A DNA stretch of 30,076 bases from JBEKJU01 sp050011095 (GCA_050011095.1 JBEKJU010000017.1:1-30076); one strand, 5' to 3'. Counted from the stretch's first letter, positions 6,560 to 14,641 are shown. Program-made: numbers and translations. Notes: generated by a model from the sequence alone, not told the origin.

Positions 6560-7227
6560 ACAATATCCGGGAATCCCTCGACGCTGTACGGGATAAGATA
6601 CTCGCGGCCTGTCAAAAAGCCGGACGTCCGTCCGATGCGGTGCGCCTCGTCGCCGTCACGAAAAGGGTTGACGTGGAAGGGATTCGCGCCGCGATAGCCC
6701 TCGGGGTGAGCGATTTCGGAGAGAACTACATCCAGGAGGCGCGGCGGAAGATAGAGGCCATCGAGCCGGGGACCACGTGGCACATGATCGGCCACGCGCA
6801 GGCGAACAAGGTGAAATATATACCCCGCCTTTTCAGCTATGTCCAGTCGGTCGACAGGTGGGAGCTGCTCGAAGACCTCGACCGCCATGGAAAGGACCTG
6901 TCCATCCTCTTCGAGGTCAACCTCTCCGGGGAGCCCCAGAAGCACGGCGCCACGGCGGACGGCCTCAGATCGATGCTGGAGCGGGTCGGTAGGCTCGGCC
7001 ACATTACCCCCCGCGGCCTCATGACCATGCCCCCATTCAGCGAAGACCCGGAGGAGGCGCGCCCCATTTTCCGGCGCCTCCGCGAGCTGCTCCAGGAGAT
7101 GAACAGGGAGTTCGCCATGACCATGACGGAGCTTTCCATGGGGATGTCCGGCGATTTCCCCGTCGCCATCGAGGAGGGGGCGACCATGGTGCGCATCGGC
7201 ACCGCCATATTCGGGGAGCGGGCGTGA
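6556..7227 (+). CDS. yggS: YggS/PROSC-type PLP homeostasis protein
   Basis: A 223-residue TIM-barrel protein that binds pyridoxal phosphate and balances vitamin B6 and amino-acid pools without known enzyme activity. The PLP lysine is Lys36 in VAVTKRVD. Also present are VSDFGENYIQEA, TWHMIGHAQANKVKYI (usual family form is HxIGxLQxNK; Ala replaces Leu), PRGLMTMPP and MSGDFPVAIEEGATMVRIGTAIFG. It starts with GTG inside the maf stop (GTGA) and ends in a GTGA overlap with argH. In many bacteria yggS sits near proC or cell-division genes; here it is in a maf-yggS-argH-lipoprotein string. Confidence 0.95.
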   Translation: MNNIRESLDAVRDKILAACQKAGRPSDAVRLVAVTKRVDVEGIRAAIALGVSDFGENYIQEARRKIEAIEPGTTWHMIGHAQANKVKYIPRLFSYVQSVDRWELLEDLDRHGKDLSILFEVNLSGEPQKHGATADGLRSMLERVGRLGHITPRGLMTMPPFSEDPEEARPIFRRLRELLQEMNREFAMTMTELSMGMSGDFPVAIEEGATMVRIGTAIFGERA

Positions 7228-8600
7228 AGGCGTGGGGAGGGAGGTTCACGGGGTCGACGGACGCGCTCATGGAGCGCTTCAGCTCGTCGATAAAGACGGA
7301 TTGGCGCCTCTTCCGCCATGACATAGAGGGGAGCGTCGCCTACGCGGAGATGCTCTGCAGGACGGGGTTTTTGAGCGCGGACGAGCAAGACCGGATCGTC
7401 GGGGCGCTGGCTGAGATAGAATCGGAGATAGCGGACGGCAGGCTCGCCTTCCGGGACGAGCTTGAGGATATCCACATGCACGTCGAGCAGAGGCTCATCG
7501 AGAAGGTCGGCGAGCTGGGAAAGAAGCTCCATACGGGAAGGAGCCGGAACGAACAGGTCTCCCTCGATACGAGGATGTACGTCAAGGAGGAGCTTGCGCG
7601 CCTCGACGGGGACCTGAAGTCGCTCATGGAGGCGATCGTCGGGAAGGCGCGCGCGGAGAAGACGGCTATCATGCCGGGATACACCCACACGAGGAGGGCC
7701 CAGGTCGTCCCCTTTGCCCATTTCCTCATGGCCTGGTACTATGCCCTCAAGAGGGACCGGGAGAGGGTCGCCGAGGCCAGGACGCGCGCGGATGTGATGC
7801 CCCTCGGGAGCGGGGCGCTGGCCGGCTCCACCCTCGGACTCGACCGCCCGTTTTTGAAGGAGCGCCTCGGGTTCTCACGGATCTCCGAAAACAGCATGGA
7901 CGCCGCCTCCGACCGCGATTTCGTCCTCGACGCCCTCTACGGCGCCGCCATGATTATGCTCCACCTGAGCAGGCTCTCGGAGGACCTGATCCTCTTTTCC
8001 ACGGAGGAGTTCTCCTTCGTCTCCCTGCCGGACGGCCTCTGCACGGGAAGCAGCCTCATGCCCCACAAGAAGAACCCCGACGCCCTGGAGCTGATAAGGG
8101 GAAAGGCGTCCCGTTCCATAGGCGCCCTCTTCAGCCTGTTCCTGCTGGTCAAGGGCCTTCCTTCCACGTACAACAGGGACCTCCAGGAGGACAAGGAGCC
8201 CCTCTTCCAGGGGATGGCGGCCGCCCGGGACGCGTGCGCGATCATGAAACTCGCCATAGAGGGCCTTTCGATCAACAGGGGGGCCATGGAGCGGGCCGTC
8301 ATGACGAGCTTCATGCCGGCCGTGGAGATGGCGGAATACCTCGCGGCCAGGGGCGTCCCCTTCAGGGAGGCCCACCATATCGTCGGGACGATGGTGAAGG
8401 CGTGCGAGGAAAAGCGCGTTTTTCTCTGGGAAATGGGCCTCGATGACATGAAGCGCTACTCCGGCGTCTTCGATGAGACGGTTTTCGACTATATCAACCC
8501 CCATCACGTGGTGGAAAACAGGAAAACGCCGGGCGGGGCGAGCTTCCGTGAGGTCGAGGGACAGATTGAGAAAGAATCGGCTTATCTTCGCGGCCTTTAG
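7224..8600 (+). CDS. argH: Argininosuccinate lyase
   Basis: A 458-residue member of the fumarase/aspartase superfamily that splits argininosuccinate into arginine and fumarate, the last step of arginine biosynthesis, as a cytosolic tetramer. Visible signatures are WGGRFTG at the N-terminus, LHTGRSRNEQVSLDTR, MPGYTHTRRAQVV with the catalytic-region His, LPLGSGALAG-type block (MPLGSGALAGSTLG), and the family signature GSSLMPHKKNPD at about residue 277. It begins at a GTG overlapping the yggS stop by four bases. No other arginine genes are in the window. The following lipoprotein gene begins inside its last 35 bases. Confidence 0.97.
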   Translation: MKAWGGRFTGSTDALMERFSSSIKTDWRLFRHDIEGSVAYAEMLCRTGFLSADEQDRIVGALAEIESEIADGRLAFRDELEDIHMHVEQRLIEKVGELGKKLHTGRSRNEQVSLDTRMYVKEELARLDGDLKSLMEAIVGKARAEKTAIMPGYTHTRRAQVVPFAHFLMAWYYALKRDRERVAEARTRADVMPLGSGALAGSTLGLDRPFLKERLGFSRISENSMDAASDRDFVLDALYGAAMIMLHLSRLSEDLILFSTEEFSFVSLPDGLCTGSSLMPHKKNPDALELIRGKASRSIGALFSLFLLVKGLPSTYNRDLQEDKEPLFQGMAAARDACAIMKLAIEGLSINRGAMERAVMTSFMPAVEMAEYLAARGVPFREAHHIVGTMVKACEEKRVFLWEMGLDDMKRYSGVFDETVFDYINPHHVVENRKTPGGASFREVEGQIEKESAYLRGL

Positions 8601-9573
8601 CCTCGGTCTCGCGTTCCTTCTCCTCGTCGCCTGCGGCAAGAAGGGACCTCCCATGCCCAAGGGGCTGCCCGTGCCGACAACGATATCCGACCTCCGGGGC
8701 GACGTGAAAGACGGCCTCCTCTTCATCTCTTTCACGATCCCCACACGGAACAGGGACGGGACGCCCGTGAAGGACCTCGCGGGTTTCAGGATCGTCAAAA
8801 GCTGCGGACCCTGCGGAGGGGCCTTCGAGCCGTGGAAGGATATCCGCCTGACGGACAGGCAGGGTTATACCATACGCAACGGCAGGCTCTACACCTATGA
8901 CAACGACCTCAGGGCAGGCGTCGCTGACGGCTACAGGGCATACCCCTACACCTCGAAGGGCGTGCAGATGGACGGCTCAAACGTCTTCTCCATCACGTGG
9001 CAGAACCCTCCGTCCCCCCCGAAGGTCCTCGAGCCCAAGGAAGAGGAGTCGAGCATCATCCTCTCGTGGGAGAGGACGGACGACCTCCTCTACAATGTCT
9101 ACCGATGGGACAACGCCGTCTATCCGCTCTTTCCCCTCAACCCGGCGCCGCTGGCGGCCTCCCAGTTTACCGATTCCGGCCTCCAGAACGGGAAAACGTA
9201 CCGCTACGAGGTGAGGTCGGTGAAGATGGAGGGAACCGTCTCCTTCGAAGGACAGGGGGCGGCGATATCGGCAACGCCCAGAAAAATGACACCCCCCGCC
9301 CCGCCCGCGGGCCTCACGCTCCAAAAGAAGAACGGCGGCGTTCTCCTCGCCTGGACGGCTAGCCCTGAAAGCGACGTCGCCGGATACAACGTCTACAGGA
9401 TAGCGGCGGGAAAAACGGAGAAGGTCAATGCGACCCTTCAGCAGGCGCCCCGGTTCTTAGACGAAAAGCCGCCCGCGGAGCCTCGGTACGTCTCCTATTA
9501 TGTGACGGCTGTAGACCAAAGCGGAAACGAAAGCACACCCTCACGGGAGCAGGTCATCATACTCAGGGAGTGA
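8566..9573 (+). CDS. Lipoprotein with two fibronectin type III domains
   Basis: About 335 residues. A lipoprotein signal peptide (RKNR, hydrophobic core, LLVAC) places the lipidated cysteine at residue 23, followed by GKKGPPMP. The CGKKGP start resembles the small YifL/LptM lipoproteins found near argH, lysA and dapF. Two fibronectin type III-like repeats follow: about 145 to 235 (PPKVLEPKEEESSIILSW, YRYEVRSV) and about 240 to 333 (PPAPPAGLTLQKKNGGVLLAW, DVAGYNVYR, YYVTAVDQSGNES). I chose TTG at 8566, because GAGGG stands five bases upstream and it gives a proper signal peptide. It is probably anchored in the periplasm or outer membrane; its binding partner is unknown. The usual lysA/dapF neighbours are absent. 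Confidence 0.88.
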   Translation: MRKNRLIFAAFSLGLAFLLLVACGKKGPPMPKGLPVPTTISDLRGDVKDGLLFISFTIPTRNRDGTPVKDLAGFRIVKSCGPCGGAFEPWKDIRLTDRQGYTIRNGRLYTYDNDLRAGVADGYRAYPYTSKGVQMDGSNVFSITWQNPPSPPKVLEPKEEESSIILSWERTDDLLYNVYRWDNAVYPLFPLNPAPLAASQFTDSGLQNGKTYRYEVRSVKMEGTVSFEGQGAAISATPRKMTPPAPPAGLTLQKKNGGVLLAWTASPESDVAGYNVYRIAAGKTEKVNATLQQAPRFLDEKPPAEPRYVSYYVTAVDQSGNESTPSREQVIILRE

Positions 9574-9597
9574 TACCAAGTAGCTTAGGGCTCGGAA

Positions 9598-9735
9598 GGA
9601 AATAAATGAGTCAGATGGCGAAGGAGTTTTGGCCGATCGGCGAGGCGCGGAAAGGCCAAATGTACTGGATGTACATGACCTTTTCGCAACGAAGCGGGCG
9701 GACAAAAAGACGAGCCAGATGGCCCATTTATTTTC
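9598..9735. repeat. Intergenic element with 22-bp imperfect inverted ends
   Basis: Ends 9598-9619 and 9714-9735 are inverted copies with 17 of 22 matches. Inside are TTGGCC...GGCCAA and TGTAC-TGGAT-GTACA inverted motifs. A 56-codon frame (9615-9785, MAKEFWPIGEARKGQ...) runs through it without a convincing ribosome binding site, so I do not call it a gene. The stretch lies between two converging genes. It looks like a small non-autonomous element or a structured terminator region. Confidence 0.4.
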
Positions 9736-9773
9736 TGACGAGCCCTTATCTTCGCCACATCTTTGTTGTCGCG

Positions 9774-11894
9774 TCAAAGGTATAATATTCCCCGGGCCGG
9801 CTTCTTTATGATGATCGCCCGGCCGGCTTCCGCGGCCTTTATCATGGACTGGAGGGAGTCGACGTTCTTCTTGACCTTCGCCGTGACGGCCTCCCCGTAC
9901 TGCGGATTGTGATGCAACCCTCCCTTCACCACGAACTGCATGTCGTGACTGATCTCGTCGTAGCGGGCCCTGAGAGGAACGGACCGCCTCCCCTGCCGGG
10001 ACTCAAGGGCTGATATCCCCTTCTCGAGCGACGCAGCCGTTGCGGCATACGCCTCCCTCAGCTTCCCGTTCGTCGCCTGCCATTCGTCTACAAGGTCCCC
10101 GTATCCCTCTCCGTGACAGCCGGAGCAACCGGCCTTGATAGCCTCGCTGCTCTCCTTTTTGCCCTGCTTCACCCTTTTGTGGCTCTCGGCGCAGGAGACC
10201 TTGTCCCACATGACATCGGGCGTATCGGCGACACTTCAGCCCTTCACCCCGGAACATGGCCTCTTCCGCGCGGTGGCAGTCGCTGCATCGCACCCTGCCC
10301 CTGCCCTGACCGTGATGGCAGTCGCTGCATCCCCTCAGAAAGGTCTTCCCGTGCTCCCCGTAGGGGCTGTGGCACGTCAGACATGAGCCTTCCCCTTTGA
10401 CATGGGCGGCGTGCGGAAAGCTCACACTGCCGAAGGGCACCTTTTTTTTCCGCGATCCGGCCGTGACAGAGGATGCTGCACGACAGGCTATCCCCGACAC
10501 CCGCATAGGCCCCACCGTCCTTCCCTTTCCCCGTTGCAGCCCGGAGCGCCTTCTCGGTCGCCTCCATCAGCTCCGCGGTATAGACGATATTGTGCACCCC
10601 GTGGCCGTTCTTGATGAAATTGTAATTATACTCGGCATCCTTGATCGTCTGCGTCACCCTGCCGCCGGATTTCGCCTGCGGGGCCGCCTTTGCCGCCGAG
10701 ATCTCCTTCAGCAGATTCTCCTGACCATCCCGCACTATTCCCTTCCACCTCTGGATCATCCCATCGGTGAGCCCGCCGTGACATTCCCGGCACGTCCCCT
10801 GAGGCGTCGTCCCCGGTCCCCTTTGGTGGCACACGTCGCAATCCATATTGATAACCGCCATCCGGTTGGGCCGGTCGGGCACAAACCTGGCCCCTTTGCC
10901 CATATACATCGACACCTCGGCCTGATGTTCGCCGCCTTGGTGGCACCCGGAACATGCCTCCGCCGGCTGCCCCCTGTAATGGAGTCCCGTGATCTGGTGC
11001 TTGATGGGCGAATGGCAGGTGAAGCATTCGACCTTATGGTTGGTGACGTGATTCCGGTGAAGGAACTCCGGCGTGTATCTGGCCTCCAGGATCTCCCTCT
11101 TGTTGTGGCACTGGAGGCAGGCAAATTCAGGTATGTGCCCGTCGCCGGAGATCACGTTCGTGTGGCACCGCGCGCACTGTATCCGATATATCTCTTATGA
11201 TTGAAGGTGAATGTCCTGTCGATCCGGATGTCCCCCTGCGCCTCAAAATGGCAGGTCGTGCAGCCGGTGGGAACACCGCTCCCCCCGCCCTTGTAAAAAT
11301 GACATATGAAGCACTCCACGTCCGTGACCGTCATATGGAGGCCCTGGACGATCTGGGAATGGCATGTCGTGCAGCGGAGCTGCTTCTGGCGCCTCATCTG
11401 TTCTATATGGCGGGGGTGGCTGAAGAGGACGTTCTTGAAGACCATCTCGTCCTTCAGGTCAGCCCTCTTGTGGCAGCCCTTCTGGAGACAGCTCGAATCA
11501 TCTATCTCGGCATGGGGCTTCGTGGGGCTTTTTCCCGTGATGAAGTAGACGAGAGACAACTGGCCGTCCTGCCACTTCCCTCTTATGTGGTTGGCGAGGC
11601 CCGGTTTGTAGTGGCACTTGATGCAGTCGACGTGCCTGTGACGCGAGGCCTTCCACGAATCGACGTAAATCTTCATATTGTGGCACAGGCCACAGAAGAA
11701 GGGCGCCTAGGAGACCTTGAACAGGCCTACAACGATGATGACAAAACAGAGAAAAACGAAGGAGAGAAAAACCACTATCCCCTTCTTGTGCTGGAGGGTA
11801 CCCCTCTTCGACTCCGCGTAGAAATCCCCGAGGAACGCCTTAACCAACCCGTAAAGGCGACGGACCCCCCCGCTCTTTCTTGCGCGAAACCCAT
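9774..11894 (-). pseudogene. Decayed NapC/NirT-type multihaem cytochrome c
   Basis: Reading across frames gives one protein of about 700 residues: an N-terminal membrane helix (KGIVVFLSFVFLCFVIIVVGLF), then FFCGLCHNMKIYVDSW as in NapC/NirT proteins and about 16 CxxCH-type haem sites, including CIKCH, CTTCH, CFICH, CARCH, CLQCH, CFTCH, CSGCH, CDVCH, CRECH, CLTCH and CSDCH. Such proteins pass electrons from quinol to periplasmic or extracellular acceptors. The frame is broken by TAG at about 11707 between helix and first haem, and by one-base shifts near 11190, in an A8 run near 10443 and near 10230. One site reads CAESH instead of CxxCH and another is CSILCH (CX3CH). A G7 run near 11873 may be a further shift. 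It follows atpE. Natural decay is favoured; clustered sequencing errors are the alternative. Confidence 0.82.
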
Positions 11895-11939
11895 TATTTT
11901 TGGGGCAGATGGGTGATCTGCCCCCACGACATAAACGAG

Positions 11940-12269
11940 CTAAAGCTTGAAGAAGAGAAGCAGCGAGATAACGAGCGAATATATTACCAGCGATTCGATC
12001 ATTGCAAGACCGATGATCATCGGGGTAATAATCTTTCCCGAAGCTCCGGGGTTCCTGCCGATGCCCTCCAACGCCGATGCTATAGCCCTGCCCTGACCGA
12101 TGCCTCCGCCCGCGGCGGCAATGCCGAGGCCGATGCCTGCGGCGATCGCGATCATCGCCTTGACCTGCGAATCGAGTCCTGCCGCAGCCGGCTCGGCAGC
12201 CATCGCAACACCGCAAGAAAGGCTCAGGGCTATGCCCAGAAGCATAAGAACTGCAAGTGTTTTCCTCAT
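11940..12269 (-). CDS. atpE: ATP synthase F0 subunit c
   Basis: About 109 residues. A cleavable-looking N-terminal leader (RKTLAVLMLLGIALSLSCGVAMAAEP) precedes the usual two-helix hairpin: AMIAIAAGIGLGIAAAGGGIGQG, the polar loop GIGRNPGASGKI, and MIIGLAMIESLVIYSLVISLLL with the ion-carrying Glu. Ring subunits carry H+ or Na+ through F0. Gln of GIGQG, Glu-Ser and the Tyr four residues later match several Na+ ligands of Ilyobacter c, but Thr after the Ser is Leu here. Start ATG at 12269 follows GGGGGTG; an in-frame GTG lies four codons upstream. It is the last gene of the F0 set. Confidence 0.95.
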   Translation of the reverse strand: MRKTLAVLMLLGIALSLSCGVAMAAEPAAAGLDSQVKAMIAIAAGIGLGIAAAGGGIGQGRAIASALEGIGRNPGASGKIITPMIIGLAMIESLVIYSLVISLLLFFKL

Positions 12270-12301
12270 ATCGTTTTTCACCCCCTTCCAGTCATATTAT
12301 A

Positions 12302-13000
12302 TTAGAGTTCCTCGTGAGCTACAGCCCCCGAAAAATAGGCCATTGACAAAAGCATAAAGACAAACGTCTGCACAAGGGCGACGAATGTCCCGAGAAACAT
12401 GCCGATTAGCGGCACGAACAGAGGGATAAGCATAAAGAAGATGCCCGTGACCAGGTGATCCCCCATGATATTGCCAAAAAGCCTCATCCCCAGCGAAAGA
12501 GGCCTCGAAAGATGACCGATCACCTCGATGGGGATCATCATCGGAACGAGCCACCAGACAGGCCCCATAAAGTGCCTCACATATTTCATGCCGTGCTCCC
12601 TTATACCGTAATAGTGGGTCATGACGAAAACGGTGAGAGAACAGGCGAACGTGGTGTTCACATTATCCGTGGCGGGAACAAAGCCGGGAACGAGGCCCGA
12701 GAGGTTATTGAAAAGGATAAAAAGACCAAGGGTCCCGATAATCAGCATGAATTCTTTGCCCCTCGGTCCCATGGTCTCCTCCACCAGCCCGGAGATCGTT
12801 TCGACGACGATCTCGAGAAGGTTCCTGAAGGTCAGCCTGTCGTCGGGCACGATGTCGTCCTTTCTCTTTTGCGACTGCACAAAACCGAGAATGACGATCA
12901 CAAGGAGCACGACGGAGACGATAATACTGTTCGACACGTGGGCGGGTAGAGAAGACAGGCCGGGTATCAGGCCAGCCCACGAAAACTGTTCATGCTCCAT
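12302..13000 (-). CDS. atpB: ATP synthase F0 subunit a
   Basis: A 232-residue integral membrane protein that forms the ion half-channels next to the c ring. About five to six hydrophobic helices can be seen. The essential arginine lies in PLSLGMRLFGNIMGDH, and the conserved LFNNLSGLVPGF and QTFVFMLLSMAYFSGA segments are present. The ATG is preceded by AAGGAGG at six bases. It overlaps the atpI-like stop by 11 bases and precedes atpE by 32 bases. Subunit b and all F1 genes are missing, as in relatives in which F0 a/c and the b-delta-F1 genes sit in separate clusters. Confidence 0.96.
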   Translation of the reverse strand: MEHEQFSWAGLIPGLSSLPAHVSNSIIVSVVLLVIVILGFVQSQKRKDDIVPDDRLTFRNLLEIVVETISGLVEETMGPRGKEFMLIIGTLGLFILFNNLSGLVPGFVPATDNVNTTFACSLTVFVMTHYYGIREHGMKYVRHFMGPVWWLVPMMIPIEVIGHLSRPLSLGMRLFGNIMGDHLVTGIFFMLIPLFVPLIGMFLGTFVALVQTFVFMLLSMAYFSGAVAHEEL

Positions 13001-13379
13001 CTTGTTTCCTCCTTACCTCGGGAGCGAAGACGATGATCACCTGGTTAACCACCACGGCGAGAAAGGCTGTCGACAACCCGATGATGAAAAATGGAATATT
13101 TATATTCCCCCAGACCACCACGAGCACGACGAGCCCGATAAGGCCGAAGAACTTGAGGGACAGCTTGACGAGAAGCGCTTTCTTGCGGACAGAGGACATG
13201 AAAAAAAAGCCTTCCACGATCTTCCTCAAGAAGCGGAAATTGATGGTCATAATCGCGCTTGCCACCCCAAAACTGAAGAAGCACCTGAAATCACGCGTAA
13301 TCGCCATCGAAGCGATCGACCCGAGCACGAGGATGGCGACGTTGATCCTTTCTATGTCATTGATCGCCGTCTCTCTCAT
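12990..13379 (-). CDS. atpI: ATP synthase subunit I-like membrane protein
   Basis: About 129 residues with four hydrophobic segments (VAILVLGSIASMAI, FFSFGVASAIMTINF, FGLIGLVVLVVVW, IPFFIIGLSTAFLAVVVNQVIIV). Size, topology and position before atpB match the ATP-synthase I (ATP_synt_I) family, which helps assemble the c ring. Two adjacent ATGs (13382, 13379) follow GGAGAAGG. It overlaps atpZ upstream and atpB downstream, so translation of the cluster is coupled. Sequence in this family is poorly conserved, so the name rests mainly on context. Confidence 0.8.
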   Translation of the reverse strand: MRETAINDIERINVAILVLGSIASMAITRDFRCFFSFGVASAIMTINFRFLRKIVEGFFFMSSVRKKALLVKLSLKFFGLIGLVVLVVVWGNINIPFFIIGLSTAFLAVVVNQVIIVFAPEVRRKQDGA

Positions 13380-13599
13380 CATCCTTCTCCATCTTTCTCC
13401 ACAACGTGTAGACACGTTTCATTCCAGCGGCGATGCCAAAACCCATGAATATGAGCGTCAGGATCGGCGATGTTCCGAGATGCTTGTCGAGTTCATAACC
13501 GATGCCGAGGCCTATCGCCAGCGATACCCCCATCTCGATGCCAAGAGTACCATAGGTGAACAGGGAGGAAATTATCTCCTTCTTGTCGTTCGGGGCCAT
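13357..13599 (-). CDS. atpZ: AtpZ/AtpI-family F0F1 ATPase-associated protein
   Basis: About 80 residues with two membrane helices: LFTYGTLGIEMGVSLAIGLGIGYELDKHLG, with the GxxxGxxxD pattern typical of AtpZ, and ILTLIFMGFGIAAGMKRVYTL. AtpZ proteins have been proposed to move Mg2+/Ca2+ or aid assembly; the role here is inferred. I chose ATG at 13599 because GAGGTG lies six bases upstream; an in-frame TTG at 13632 has no such site. It is the first gene of the F0 cluster. Confidence 0.85.
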   Translation of the reverse strand: MAPNDKKEIISSLFTYGTLGIEMGVSLAIGLGIGYELDKHLGTSPILTLIFMGFGIAAGMKRVYTLWRKMEKDDERDGDQ

Positions 13600-13653
13600 A
13601 ACGGGCACCTCTTTATCTAACATGCGAGACAAGAATAGTCAAATCCTTTTCTC

Positions 13654-13752
13654 ATACCGAGTAGCATTCAAAGGCGCCACCCACGCCGAAGGCATGGGTG
13701 GCGGGGCGACGAGGAGACAGCTAAGGTGTGACGAAGTTAAGCGACTCGGTAT
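13654..13752. other. Closed structured element upstream of the F0 genes
   Basis: ATACCGAGT (13654-13662) pairs perfectly with ACTCGGTAT (13744-13752) and encloses a strong hairpin at about 13674-13702 (CGCCACCCA...TGGGTGGCG). On the minus strand the hairpin closes on a C-TTCG-G tetraloop, the most stable RNA type. That strand is the 5' side of atpZ. The shape suggests a structured leader RNA or a small repeat element. It fits no riboswitch consensus that I know. Confidence 0.4.
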
Positions 13753-14158
13753 TACTCCCCGTTTGCGCCCGCTGCTTCGACCGTCCGCCGTACCGCCCTT
13801 TATCCGGCGACGGCACCCGGCTCATGACAGGGCCGACAGAGCGTGGCGATGAAGGTCAGCCCAAGAGCGAGTCGCCCCTCACCACGGACGGTCCGGGTGT
13901 TGGCGCGCCCCTGCGGGGGGACACCCGCCGCCCTTGAGCCCGTGCCGGTCCGGCCGAGTGCCCGGGGCCGTCATGTGTCAGAATACGGACGTTACGACGA
14001 ATAATGCGTGGCCGTAAAAGGACTTGCGTTCTTCGTGTAGCCCCCTTCGGGACGAGGCTCGGAAAGTGAGAAGGCCGAGCATGGCGACGAGCCGGAGGGT
14101 CAGGACACATCCGGGGCCGGGAGGCGTGAGGAAGGCAAGAAACGGACGGAAGAATCGT
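13753..14158. other. GC-rich intergenic stretch without a credible gene
   Basis: About 400 bases rich in short inverted repeats, such as CCCC-TGC-GGGG near 13909, GGACGGTCC-type motifs near 13886 and CCCCCTTCGGG near 14041. Frames exist on both strands but are Arg/Pro/Gly-rich with no ribosome binding sites or recognisable motifs. It may be part of a larger repeat or a non-coding RNA gene; I cannot assign it. Confidence 0.35.
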
Positions 14159-14187
14159 TTGAACTTCGGGAAACATTGTGCTATAAA
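14159..14187 (+). promoter_or_regulatory. Promoter of the tRNA-Lys remnant
   Basis: TTGAAC (14159-14164) and TATAAA (14182-14187) are 17 bases apart, close to the housekeeping consensus. The tRNA 5' end lies 16 bases beyond, as expected with a short leader. The promoter is intact although the tRNA is not. Confidence 0.7.
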
Positions 14188-14203
14188 CATAGTCTCAAAT
14201 TGT

Positions 14204-14244
14204 GGGCCGCTAGCTCAGTCCGGTAGAGCAGCTGACTCTTAATC
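14204..14244 (+). pseudogene. 5' half of tRNA-Lys(CUU), truncated
   Basis: The sequence gives a normal tRNA 5' half: acceptor strand GGGCCGC, TA, D-stem GCTC/GAGC with loop AGTCCGGTA, A26, anticodon stem GCTGA and loop CTCTTAA with anticodon CTT (14238-14240). After TC the expected anticodon 3' strand, variable loop, T-arm and GCGGCCC acceptor strand are absent; no match to them lies in the following several hundred bases. The break lies in the 3' side of the anticodon arm, a favoured crossover site of tyrosine integrases. Mobile-element debris follows, so I infer loss of the 3' half through integration or deletion. Confidence 0.75.
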
Positions 14245-14252
14245 TAAGCCGG

Positions 14253-14335
14253 GTGGTATCGGTGATACCACGGTGATTGACGATGGTAGGCGTTGCAAGG
14301 AAAAATGAAAACCGGGGAGTGATAAACTCCCCGGT
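14253..14335 (+). repeat. Two perfect stem-loops fused to the tRNA half
   Basis: GTGGTATC-GGT-GATACCAC (14253-14271) has perfect 8-base arms. ACCGGGGAGT-GATAA-ACTCCCCGGT (14311-14335) has perfect 10-base arms and could stop transcription from the tRNA promoter, though no T-run follows. A transcript from 14194 to 14335 would be a tRNA half joined to two hairpins. Confidence 0.6.
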
Positions 14336-14407
14336 AATACCCTCTTGATTGACGGCTCCACTTCACAATTACTTCACACTGTTCTCCTGCGAAGGGGCGA
14401 TGAAGCG

Positions 14408-14641
14408 ATGACTAAAAGAGTATGGTGGTTGTTTCCTGCTTTGCTTCTGTTGGGAAGCTGTACAACAACTTACACGCACCCAACCAAAAGTCCCAGTCAG
14501 TTTGAGAAGGACCGAGTCGCATGTGAACGCAGTGCCAGACAGAAACTTGCGGCAAAAGGTGTCACCTGACCAAGGATAATAGGTCAAGAGACAGGTCGTT
14601 GTCTCAAAAACAAAGGATGGAAGGAGAAGGGTCTGTTCTAA
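14408..14641 (+). pseudogene. Small lipoprotein gene with in-frame TGA
   Basis: ATG at 14408 starts a lipoprotein of 53 residues with signal MTKRVWWLFPALLLLGSC (lipidated Cys18) and then TYTHPTKSPSQFEKDRVACERSARQKLAAKGVT. A TGA at 14567 ends it, but the same frame stays open for 23 more codons and ends RCLKNKGWKEKGLF before TAA at 14639. The CLKNKGW ending is what I would expect of the full-length family, so the TGA seems to have broken the gene. Selenocysteine is an alternative that I consider unlikely because no SECIS-like hairpin is evident. The ribosome binding site is weak. Confidence 0.6.

Noticed and set aside
9615..9785. 56-codon plus-strand frame between the lipoprotein and cytochrome genes
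   Set aside because: Runs through an element with inverted ends and lacks a ribosome binding site; composition is unlike neighbouring proteins.
13654..13752. Known riboswitch (yybP-ykoY or GEMM type)
   Set aside because: The GAGTAGC stretch recalls yybP-ykoY, but the other conserved loops of either class are missing.
13780..14160. RNase P RNA, tmRNA or SRP RNA gene
   Set aside because: GC-rich and foldable, but the conserved core sequences of these RNAs are not found on either strand.
13856..14176. 106-codon minus-strand frame in the GC-rich intergenic stretch
   Set aside because: Arg/Pro-rich, no ribosome binding site and no motif; overlaps structured DNA.
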